Assembly (NCBI RefSeq): GCF_006715055.1 | Contig: NZ_VFMN01000001.1 | Location: 4,515,078-4,579,077 of the forward strand | Origin: Lapillicoccus jejuensis | GTDB lineage: Bacteria > Actinomycetota > Actinomycetes > Actinomycetales > Dermatophilaceae | DNA: 64,000 nucleotides | Direction: 5' to 3' | In this document: positions 34,858 through 42,544 of the stretch, one piece after another | Position numbering within the stretch: the stretch's first letter is position 1 | Layout: every line of letters starts with the position of its first letter | The notes under the pieces: model-generated | Seen by the model: only the letters and a program-made list of their open reading frames with translations | Database searches by the model: none | Told to the model about the DNA's origin: nothing | Program-made: the position numbers and the translations under genes

Positions 34858-36166
34858 CGACGCGCTTGAGCTCGGCGTCGGCCACCGTCTTCATCGTCGC
34901 GATCTCCGCCGTGGGGTCGGCGCCGCTGCGCACGATCCGGTTGAGCCCGTCGGAGAACGCGGTCTGGCACTTCGGGGTCCACAGCAGCGGGGTCTGGGCG
35001 TGGCCGTTCTCGTTGACGAGGGTCACCGCGTCGGCGGCCGGGCCGGACGAGAGCTTGGACGCCTTCTGCGCCACCGACTTCCGGGCCGGGATGTGGAAGC
35101 CGTAGGACTGCGCGAAGTCCAGCTGCTTGTCGGTCTGGTCGACCCAGAGCCACTTGACGAACGCCTTGCTCGCCTCGACGTCCTTGGCCTTGGCGCTGAC
35201 GCACGAGCCGTAGGCGCCGACCGGGACCGAGCCCTTGTCGCCGCTCGCGAGACCCGGCCACGCCATGACGCCGTAGTCGCCGGGGAAGGCCTTCTCGATC
35301 GCCGGCAGGGTCCACAGGCCGGTCCACTGCATCGCGACCAGGCCCTGGGTGAAGGCCGACGGGTCCGACCAGTCGGCCGGGGCGCCGAGCAGCAGCGAGC
35401 CGCTGGTGAAGAGGGTGCGCAGCTTGGCGAAGCCCTCGGCCGCCTTCGGGTCGTCGAAGCCGAACGCGGTCTGGTCGCTGTTGAGGTAGTCCAGCCCGGC
35501 CGACCACAGCATGGGCCCGCCGAGCACGCCGACGCCTCCGTCGTTACCGGCGAAGAGGCCCTTGACCTTGTCGGTGGTCAGCTTCTTCGCCGCGGCCAGC
35601 AGCTCGTCGACCGTCGTCGGCGGCTGCACCCCGGCCTTCTCGAGCAGGCTCTTGCGGTAGACCATGAGCTGCATGTCGGTGACCTGCGGGACGGCGTACA
35701 GCTTGCCCTGGTAGGTCATCCGCTCGATGAGCGACGGCGTGAAGTCGGACTGCGCGTCGCCGAGGATCCCGGTGAGGTCGACGACCTGCTTGCCCTGGAT
35801 CATGTCGATGCTCGGGCCGTTGCCGTTCTCGAAGACGTCGGGGCCGGTCGCGGTGAGCAGCGCCGAGGCGACCGTGTTGTCGTAGCCGGAGGGGAACCAC
35901 TTCACGGTGACCGACCCGTCGGGGTAGGCCTTCGCGTAGCCCTCGACCGCCTGCTGGGTCCCGGACTCGCCGTACGCGTGGTACCACTGCGCGATCGCCG
36001 GCTTGCCGTTCGAGCCGGTCGCCCCGCTGCCGGAGTCACCCCGGCCCGTGTTGCCGCCGCAGGCGGCGAGCGCTCCCGCGCCGAGCGCGCCGGCGAGGCC
36101 GAGGAAGCCGCGACGGCCGATCGTCGTCGAGGTGGGGCGGGGGGTGGGGCGGCTGGACGACGTCAT
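34850..36166 (-). CDS. Sugar-binding lipoprotein (family 1 solute-binding protein)
   Basis: A 438-residue extracellular binding protein. The N-terminus has a twin-arginine-like start IGRRGFLGLAGALGAGALAAC, whose AAC end is a lipobox, so it may be a Tat-exported lipoprotein. Typical family 1 blocks follow: QWYHAYGESGTQQAV, GPDVFENG, DLTGILGD and GVMAWPGLASGDKG. ATG 36166 is chosen because AGAAGGGAG lies upstream and the signal starts there. It opens the sugar-import operon; a perfect palindrome and a -10 box lie upstream. Confidence 0.92.
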   Translation of the reverse strand: MTSSSRPTPRPTSTTIGRRGFLGLAGALGAGALAACGGNTGRGDSGSGATGSNGKPAIAQWYHAYGESGTQQAVEGYAKAYPDGSVTVKWFPSGYDNTVASALLTATGPDVFENGNGPSIDMIQGKQVVDLTGILGDAQSDFTPSLIERMTYQGKLYAVPQVTDMQLMVYRKSLLEKAGVQPPTTVDELLAAAKKLTTDKVKGLFAGNDGGVGVLGGPMLWSAGLDYLNSDQTAFGFDDPKAAEGFAKLRTLFTSGSLLLGAPADWSDPSAFTQGLVAMQWTGLWTLPAIEKAFPGDYGVMAWPGLASGDKGSVPVGAYGSCVSAKAKDVEASKAFVKWLWVDQTDKQLDFAQSYGFHIPARKSVAQKASKLSSGPAADAVTLVNENGHAQTPLLWTPKCQTAFSDGLNRIVRSGADPTAEIATMKTVADAELKRVGG

Positions 36167-36218
36167 CGACGTCTCCCTTCTGCGTCGGGCAGGGCGCGGT
36201 GTGGGTGGGAAACCTGCG

Positions 36219-36236
36219 CCGGGCCGATCGGCCCGG
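36219..36236. promoter_or_regulatory. 18-bp perfect palindrome upstream of the sugar operon
   Basis: CCGGGCCGATCGGCCCGG lies just downstream of the -10 box and 53 bp before the binding-protein start. The place and symmetry suit a repressor operator; it could also fold as a leader hairpin. No regulator gene lies in the cluster. Confidence 0.5.
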
Positions 36237-36246
36237 TGACGGATCC

Positions 36247-36252
36247 ACGCTA
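36247..36252 (-). promoter_or_regulatory. -10 box (TAGCGT) for the sugar-import operon
   Basis: TAGCGT on the minus strand gives a start near 36240 and a leader of about 75 nt that includes the palindrome. Confidence 0.45.
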
Positions 36253-36306
36253 GCCCGCGCGCCACCGGGAGGCGGGAGGGCGCGCGGCCGGCGCCCGCTC
36301 ACCGGG

Positions 36307-36756
36307 TCAGGGGCGACCGGTGCGGCGCAGCCACCACAGCCCGACGACGGGCAGGACGAGCGGGAGGTAGCCGTAGCCCGAGCCGAAGTGCGACCACACC
36401 GTCTTGTCCGGGAAGTCGGCCGGCTGGAGGTAGGACAGCAGCCCGACCACGAGGACGCCGACGAGCTCGACGGTGATCGAGGCCCGGGCGACCCGCAGGG
36501 AGAGCCGGTCGCCGCGGAAGAGGGCGACGGTGGCCACGAGGTAGACGACCGCGGCGAGCGCGGAGAGCAGGTACGCCACCGGTGCCCGGTCGAACTCCGC
36601 GATGATCTGGTACGTCGCCCGGCCGGTCGCCGCGAGCGCGAAGAGCGCGTAGAGCGCGACGAGGACGACGCCGAAGCCGCGGCGTCCGGAGCCGTGGTCG
36701 GTCGGCTCGCGGTCGTCGGGGACGGGGGTCGGCGCGGCGGCGGGCTGCTCAGGCAT
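36307..36756 (-). CDS. Four-helix membrane protein of unknown function
   Basis: A 149-residue protein: a polar, proline-rich N-terminus (about 28 residues), then hydrophobic segments near 29-50, 58-80, 90-110 and 127-143, ending with WWLRRTGRP. No catalytic motif is visible. It overlaps the upstream membrane-protein gene by 8 nt, so the two are co-translated and may form a complex. Not assigned to a family. Confidence 0.7.
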   Translation of the reverse strand: MPEQPAAAPTPVPDDREPTDHGSGRRGFGVVLVALYALFALAATGRATYQIIAEFDRAPVAYLLSALAAVVYLVATVALFRGDRLSLRVARASITVELVGVLVVGLLSYLQPADFPDKTVWSHFGSGYGYLPLVLPVVGLWWLRRTGRP

Positions 36757-37111
36757 GGGCGGTCCACATCTGGGTGAGACGGGCGAGGAAGACGCCGACG
36801 ACGACGGCGGACGCGAGGACGACGCCCATCGACCAGCGGGTCTTCTCCTTGAGGGCGAGGAAGACGACGAAGGGCGGGACGAGCGGGAGGGTGCCGAGGT
36901 AGGCGTAGAAGACCGGCGCCTCGAAGTCGCGGTCGGTGCGCAGGCCCAGGACGATCCCGACGACGAGCTGGGCGAGCAGCAGCAGCTCGAGCACGCCGAC
37001 GGAGAGCAGCAGCCGGTCGTCGACGACGGTGTCCCGGACCAGGTGGACCGCCGCGACGACGCCGTACAGCACGGTCGCGACGAGCACGACGACGGTCAGC
37101 CAGGAGAGCAC
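36749..37111 (-). CDS. Small four-helix membrane protein, first of a coupled pair
   Basis: A 120-residue hydrophobic protein with four likely helices (about 3-25, 36-57, 68-86, 93-112). A conserved-looking RTDRDFEAPVFYAYLG loop lies in the middle. GTG 37111 is set by TAGGCT 6 nt upstream (leaderless). The downstream gene overlaps by 8 nt. I do not recognise the family. Confidence 0.7.
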   Translation of the reverse strand: MLSWLTVVVLVATVLYGVVAAVHLVRDTVVDDRLLLSVGVLELLLLAQLVVGIVLGLRTDRDFEAPVFYAYLGTLPLVPPFVVFLALKEKTRWSMGVVLASAVVVGVFLARLTQMWTAHA

Positions 37112-37117
37112 GCTCCG

Positions 37118-37123
37118 AGCCTA
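37118..37123 (-). promoter_or_regulatory. -10 box (TAGGCT) for the membrane-protein pair
   Basis: TAGGCT ends 6 nt before GTG 37111 with no ribosome site: leaderless. Confidence 0.55.
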
Positions 37124-37133
37124 ACGAGCGGTG

Positions 37134-37197
37134 ACGGTGGACCCGGCGGTGGACCCGGCGGCGCTTCCGGGGCCCGTCGGGGCCGCCGGGCCACCGT
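37134..37197. terminator. Hairpin terminator downstream of recD
   Basis: 37134-37149 pairs with 37183-37197 (15 bp with one bulged base). The left side is a 12-bp tandem repeat (GTGGACCCGGCG twice), so alternative pairings exist. The right arm reaches the first base of the recD stop triplet. Confidence 0.6.
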
Positions 37198-39017
37198 CAG
37201 GCGGTGGCCGGGTCGGTGAGCCGGCGGGCCAGCCCGGACGCGCGCCGCGCCGGCCGCTCGACGGCGGCGCGGACCGCGTCGGCCGTGCCGACCACGGTGA
37301 CCGACTCCTGGGCGCGGGTGACGGCCGTGTAGAGCAGCTCGCGGGTGAGCAGCGGCGAGTCCGGTGGCGGGAGCACGACGGTCACCCGGCGGAACTGGCT
37401 GCCCTGGCTGCGGTGCACCGTCATCGCGTGCGCGGTCTCGACGTCGGCGAGCCGGCTGACGGGGAGCGCCCGGCCGTCGGGCGACCCGTCGGCGAGCCGG
37501 GCGACGAGCCCGCCCCCGGGCTGCCGGACGACCACGCCGGTGTCGCCGTTGAACAGCCCCAGCCCGTAGTCGTTGGCGGTGACGAGCAGGGGTCGGCCGG
37601 CGTACCACTCCCCGCCCCAGGCGCCGCCCGCCGTCGCGGTCTCCTCGCGCAGCCGTCGCTCGATCCGCCGGTTCCAGTGGGCGACGCCGTACTCCCCCGC
37701 CCGGTGCGCCAGCAGCAGCCGGTGCTGCTCGAGCGCGGCCAGCGCGGCGCCGGGCTCGGCCCCCCGGGCGGCGTCGAGCAGCCGGCGGGCGACGGCCACG
37801 AGGTCGTCGTCGGCGCTCCCGGGGGTAACCAGCCGCACCGCCCCCCGGCCGTCGTGCAGGGCGGCCAGCGCGGCGTCGGCGTCGCCGGTGCGGACGGCCT
37901 CCGCGAGCGCGCCGATGGTGTCGTCGTAGCGGTGGGTGCGGGTGAGGCGGGCGACCGCCCCCGTGCCGCCGACGCGGGTGTCGCCGGCTCCCTCGAGACC
38001 GTCGACGAGGTCGTGCAGGACCGCCCCGGCGTCGACCGACGCCAGCTGGTCGGCGTCACCGACGAGGACGAGCCGGGTCTGCGGCCGCAGCGCCTCGAGC
38101 AGCCGGGCCATGAGGGTGAGCGAGACCATCGACGTCTCGTCGACGACGACGACGTCGTGGGGCAGCGGGTCGTGCCGGTCGTGCCGGAACCGCGTCTGCG
38201 ACCCGGGTCGCCACCCCAGCAGCCGGTGCAGCGTGGTCGCCCGCAGGTCCGAGAGCTGCTCGCGGTGGGCGGCCGGCACGTCGGAGCGGGCCACCGCTGC
38301 CTGCACCGCCTCGGTCATCCGGGCGGCGGCCTTGCCCGTGGGCGCGGCGAGGGCCACCCGCAGCGGGCCGGGGGCGACGTCGAGCAGGGTCCCGAGCAGC
38401 CGGGCCACGGTCGTCGTCTTGCCGGTGCCCGGTCCGCCGGTGACGACGGTCGTCCACGACGTCGCGGCGCGGGCGGCCGCGGCCCGCTGCTCGGTGAAGT
38501 CGGGCGCCCCGTCCGCCCCGCCCCCGGCGGAGGGGAACCAGTCCTCGAGGGCGGCCTCCAGCCGAGCGGTCTCGACGACGGGTGGGGCCTGGTCGCCGCG
38601 GGCACGCAGGTCCTGCTCGACCTGCTGCTCCTCGCGCAGGTAGCGGTCGAGGTAGACCAGGCCGTGGTCGACGTGCACCGCCCCGGCCGCGGCGAGCCGG
38701 CTCGCGGCGACGGCCCGCGTCCACGCCGCCCCGTCGCGGACCGCGGACGCAGCGACGCCCAGGTCGACGCCGTCCAGGTCCACCCCGGCGAGGTCGAGGC
38801 ACACCGACCCCTGCCGCACGGCCCGCACGACGAGCGCGGTCGCGAGCAGCACCGCGGGCTCGTCCTCCCCCGTGAGGCGTCCCAGTCGCTGGGCGACGTG
38901 GACATCGGCCGCCTCGAGCGCCCCGCTCTCGTTGGCCGCGCGCAGCACTCCCTCGGCGCGCCGGGCGACCCGGCGGTCGAGCGGGTCACGCCGCTCCGTC
39001 CCGGGTCGGCCGGTCAT
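37197..39017 (-). CDS. recD: Exodeoxyribonuclease V subunit RecD
   Basis: A 606-residue SF1B 5'-3' helicase subunit of RecBCD. Walker A GGPGTGKTTT lies near residue 188, motif II is VVVDETSM, and the C-terminal TVHRSQGSQF and YTAVTRAQ motifs are the RecD/UvrD_C_2 end. ATG 39017 overlaps the recB stop by 4 nt; the longer frame to 39143 lies inside recB. With RecB and RecC it resects double-strand breaks and loads RecA. Confidence 0.95.
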   Translation of the reverse strand: MTGRPGTERRDPLDRRVARRAEGVLRAANESGALEAADVHVAQRLGRLTGEDEPAVLLATALVVRAVRQGSVCLDLAGVDLDGVDLGVAASAVRDGAAWTRAVAASRLAAAGAVHVDHGLVYLDRYLREEQQVEQDLRARGDQAPPVVETARLEAALEDWFPSAGGGADGAPDFTEQRAAAARAATSWTTVVTGGPGTGKTTTVARLLGTLLDVAPGPLRVALAAPTGKAAARMTEAVQAAVARSDVPAAHREQLSDLRATTLHRLLGWRPGSQTRFRHDRHDPLPHDVVVVDETSMVSLTLMARLLEALRPQTRLVLVGDADQLASVDAGAVLHDLVDGLEGAGDTRVGGTGAVARLTRTHRYDDTIGALAEAVRTGDADAALAALHDGRGAVRLVTPGSADDDLVAVARRLLDAARGAEPGAALAALEQHRLLLAHRAGEYGVAHWNRRIERRLREETATAGGAWGGEWYAGRPLLVTANDYGLGLFNGDTGVVVRQPGGGLVARLADGSPDGRALPVSRLADVETAHAMTVHRSQGSQFRRVTVVLPPPDSPLLTRELLYTAVTRAQESVTVVGTADAVRAAVERPARRASGLARRLTDPATA

Positions 39018-42000
39018 CGGGCCACCCCCGGCGCCGGGCGGCCGTCGAGCAGGTCGGAGAGCTCCTCGACGAGCGCGACGGGGGGCCGCCACGAGAAGAC
39101 GCCGCACGGGTCGTCGCCGACGAGCGGGGTGTCCGGCCCGCACATGCCGCGCACGTAGAGGTAGAGCACGCCGCCCAGGTGCTCGTGGGGGTCGTAGCCG
39201 GGCAGCCGCCAGCGCAGGAAGCGGTGCAGGACGACGGCGTACAGCAGCGCCTGCAGCGGGTAGCTGGAGTGGCCCATCGCCGCCGCGAGCCGCGCGGGCG
39301 CGTAGTCGGCGGCGGTGAGGGCCGGCTCCTCGGCGCCCACCTCGTCGAGGTCGCCCAGCCAGTTGGTCTTGTAGTCGGCGACGAGGTACCGTCCGCCGAC
39401 GCGCAGCACGAGGTCGAGCGAGCCGGTGAGGTACCCGCGCAGGTCGAGCTCGTAGGCGGGGTCGTCGACGACGTCGGCGTACGGCGCCAGCGGGTCGCCG
39501 GGGGGCAGGTGGCGGCGCAGGAGGCCGGCGAGGTCGCGCAGCGTGACCCGCTGCGCGCGGACCGCGGCGCGGCGGTCGTCGCCGCCGGAGAGCGGCAGCT
39601 CGAAGTCGAGCTCGCGCAGCCGGTCGGTGAGCGGCAGCCGCCGCAGCGTCGTCGGGGCGAGCGGACCCAACGGCGTGTCGGCGACCGCGACGAGGGCGTC
39701 GACGAGCACCGACGGGTCGAGGTCGACGGGCCAGCGCACCAGCTGCTCGCGCACGTGGTGCGCGAGCTCGGCCCGCCAGTCACCGCCCCGGTCGGGCGCG
39801 TCGGGGTCGGCGTGCTCGAGGACGGCGTGGACGAGCGAGCCGAACGTCGCCCCCACCGGCAGCGCGGCCATGGGCGAGGGGACTCCGGCCGCTGCGGCGA
39901 GCGCCGGGTCGGGCGGACCCGCCGGGGTGAGCACCTCGGGCTCGTCGTCGCGCAACGGGGTCTCCGGCTCGCTCGTCGGCGCGAGCGCGTCGCTCCCGTC
40001 CGGCCCGACCTCCGGCGCCGCGGTGCCCGGCACCGTCGTGCGGCGGGCCCACGCGGCGCCGAGCAGCTCGGCGGCCCCGGCCGCCTGCTCGGCGGCCGAG
40101 CTGAGCCCGGTGTACGACGTGCGGGTCCACCCGTGGTCGACGTCGCGGGAGAAGGACCGCACGGCCAGGGCGGCGGACGTCGCCCTCCGGGGCGGGGCCG
40201 CGGGCGGGGCCGTCTCGCAGCGCTCGACGACCGGGCCGCCGAGACCCTCCCACTCGCGGGCCCGGGCGATGGCGGTGCGGTCGTCGGGGAGCGGCGCCTG
40301 GTCGGGGACGTGGGCCTCCCCCGGTCCGCGGCCGAAGAGGAGGCGGTGCAGCGGCGAGGGGCCGGTGTTGCGGGCGCTGGGGAACCACCAGGCGACGACC
40401 TGCGACTGGGCGCGGGTGAGGGCGACGTACAGCACCCGCAGCTCCTCGGCCAGCTCCTCCCGGCGCATGCGGGCGAGGACGTCGGGTGAGGGGTCGCCGC
40501 CGACGTCGAGGCAGCGGCGGCCGGCGTCGTCGTGGTAGCGCAGGGTGCGCGGCGTCGGCGGCATCCAGGAGTCGCTCTGACCCGGCAGGTAGACGACCGG
40601 GAACTGCAGCCCCTTGCTGACGTGGACGGTCATGACCTGGACGGCCGAGGCGTCGGAGTCGAGGCGGCGCGCCCGCTCCGCGGCGACGGCGACGTGCTCG
40701 TCGGACATCTGCTCGCGCAGCCAGGAGACGAGCGCCGGCAGGCCCAGGGCCTCGCGGCGGGCCACGGTGTGCAGCGCCTCGCCGGCGTGCCGCAGGTCGG
40801 TCATCAGCCGCTCGCCCCCGGGGCGGGACAGCACCCGGGCCGCCATGGCCCCGTCGGCGGACGCGGCCTCGAGGACGGCGGCCACGCCGCGGGCGCGCAG
40901 CAGCAGCGCCCAGTCGCGCACCTGCTCGGCCACCCGGTCGGTGAGCGCCTCCCCCTCCGCGTCGAGTCGCTCGACGTCGGCCCCGACGAACGGGGTGAGC
41001 GCGGCGGCGCGCACCCGGTCCGAGCGGTGCGGCTGCTCCATGGCCTGGAGCAGGGCGAGCCAGTCGCCGGCCGCGGCCGCGGGCCGACCGGCCGAGTCCG
41101 GGCGGAACACCGAGCCGGCGCCGGTGTAGACGCAGCGCACCCCGGCGGCCTCGAGGGACTCCTGCACGAGCCGGCACTGGGTGGCGGTGCGGCAGAGGAC
41201 CGCGACGTCGCTCGCGACCAGCTCGCGGCCGTCGAACCGCGGCCGGGCGGCCAGCAGCGCGGCGACGTCGGCGGCGAGGTCGTCGGCGACCCGCGCCCGC
41301 AGGTCGGCGACCGAGGCGGTGCGGCCGGGGTCGACGCCCATCGAGTAGCGGTCGAGGACCCGCAGCCGGAACGGCGCCGGGTGCGGCGCCCCGACCAGAC
41401 GGGCGTGCTCGTGCTCGGCCTCGACGTCGCGCACGACGATGCCGGCGTCGCCGAGGGCCGCGCCGCGCAGGACCGTCTGCACCGCGGCGAGCAGCGGGGC
41501 GTCGCTGCGCTGGTTGGTGCCGAGCGTCGCGTGGGTGCCGGCGGTCGCGGCGGCCTCGAGGTAGGTGACGACGTCGCCGCCGCGGAACGCGTAGATCGCC
41601 TGCTTGGGGTCGCCGATGAGGACCACGGTCGCCTCGCCGGAGAAGGCGCGGTCGAGCACCTGCCACTGGACCGGGTCGGTGTCCTGGAACTCGTCGACGA
41701 GGACCACGTGCCAGCGCTCGCGCATCCGCTGCCGGGCGGGCGCGTCCGGCTCGACGAGCGCGTCGGCGAGCTGGCTCAGCAGGTCGTCGTAGCCGAGGAC
41801 GCCGAGGCGGCGCTTGCGTCGGTCGAGCTCGTCGCGGACGCGGCGCGCGAAGGCCACGCGAGCGCCTGCCGGCGTGCCCGGGTCGGCGTCGGCCGGCTCG
41901 AGCCGGGCCTGGGGGTCGCTCACGACGTCACGGGCGAGCGCGAGCGCCTCGGCGCGGCCGAGCGGCACGAGGGGTCGGTGCTCGGCGGGGCCGCTGTGGG

Positions 42001-42544
42001 CGGCGAGGACGAGGTCGTCGACCACCTCGACGAGCAGGTCGTCGAGGTCCTCGACGAGGCGGGCGTGCGCGTCGGTGTCCCCCGCGACGCCCAGACCGTC
42101 GAGGACCTGGTGGCAGAACTGGTGGGTGGTGGCGATCGTCGCCGAGTCGACGTCGGCGAGCGCCGTGCGCAGCCGCAGGAGGCGCTGCTCCTGCTCCTGC
42201 GCGTCGTCGACGAGCAGCACCGGCAGCAGCGGGGCCACCGCGCGCGGCACGGCCGTCGCGTCGAGGTCACCGCGCTGGTGGACGGCGACGACGCGGGCCG
42301 CCTCGACGAGCCGCTCGCGCACCCGCTCGCGCAGCTCATGGCTCGCCGCCCGGCCGAAGGTGACGACGAGCATCTGCCCGAGGGTGCAGCGACCCTCGAC
42401 GACGTAGCGGGTGACGAGCGAGGCGATGGTCCAGGTCTTGCCCGTGCCGGCGCTCGCCTCGAGCAGCGTCGTGCCGCCCTGCGGCAGCGGGTCGGTGATG
42501 TCGAAGGCGCGCGGGGACGGCGTCGCCGTCGGGTGGACGCTCAC
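39014..42544 (-). CDS. recB: Exodeoxyribonuclease V subunit RecB
   Basis: A 1176-residue UvrD-like helicase-nuclease. Walker A is EASAGTGKTWT (about residues 29-39), motif II VLVDEFQDTDPVQW, motif III GDPKQAIYAFRG, and motif V/VI VSKGLQFP and VALTRAQ. The C-terminal nuclease domain has GSLDLVLRVGGRYLVADYKTNW, in which D and DYK bind the catalytic metal. GTG 42544 overlaps the recC stop (GTGA). It is of normal RecB length with a Pro/Ala-rich linker before the nuclease. Confidence 0.95.
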   Translation of the reverse strand: MSVHPTATPSPRAFDITDPLPQGGTTLLEASAGTGKTWTIASLVTRYVVEGRCTLGQMLVVTFGRAASHELRERVRERLVEAARVVAVHQRGDLDATAVPRAVAPLLPVLLVDDAQEQEQRLLRLRTALADVDSATIATTHQFCHQVLDGLGVAGDTDAHARLVEDLDDLLVEVVDDLVLAAHSGPAEHRPLVPLGRAEALALARDVVSDPQARLEPADADPGTPAGARVAFARRVRDELDRRKRRLGVLGYDDLLSQLADALVEPDAPARQRMRERWHVVLVDEFQDTDPVQWQVLDRAFSGEATVVLIGDPKQAIYAFRGGDVVTYLEAAATAGTHATLGTNQRSDAPLLAAVQTVLRGAALGDAGIVVRDVEAEHEHARLVGAPHPAPFRLRVLDRYSMGVDPGRTASVADLRARVADDLAADVAALLAARPRFDGRELVASDVAVLCRTATQCRLVQESLEAAGVRCVYTGAGSVFRPDSAGRPAAAAGDWLALLQAMEQPHRSDRVRAAALTPFVGADVERLDAEGEALTDRVAEQVRDWALLLRARGVAAVLEAASADGAMAARVLSRPGGERLMTDLRHAGEALHTVARREALGLPALVSWLREQMSDEHVAVAAERARRLDSDASAVQVMTVHVSKGLQFPVVYLPGQSDSWMPPTPRTLRYHDDAGRRCLDVGGDPSPDVLARMRREELAEELRVLYVALTRAQSQVVAWWFPSARNTGPSPLHRLLFGRGPGEAHVPDQAPLPDDRTAIARAREWEGLGGPVVERCETAPPAAPPRRATSAALAVRSFSRDVDHGWTRTSYTGLSSAAEQAAGAAELLGAAWARRTTVPGTAAPEVGPDGSDALAPTSEPETPLRDDEPEVLTPAGPPDPALAAAAGVPSPMAALPVGATFGSLVHAVLEHADPDAPDRGGDWRAELAHHVREQLVRWPVDLDPSVLVDALVAVADTPLGPLAPTTLRRLPLTDRLRELDFELPLSGGDDRRAAVRAQRVTLRDLAGLLRRHLPPGDPLAPYADVVDDPAYELDLRGYLTGSLDLVLRVGGRYLVADYKTNWLGDLDEVGAEEPALTAADYAPARLAAAMGHSSYPLQALLYAVVLHRFLRWRLPGYDPHEHLGGVLYLYVRGMCGPDTPLVGDDPCGVFSWRPPVALVEELSDLLDGRPAPGVAR

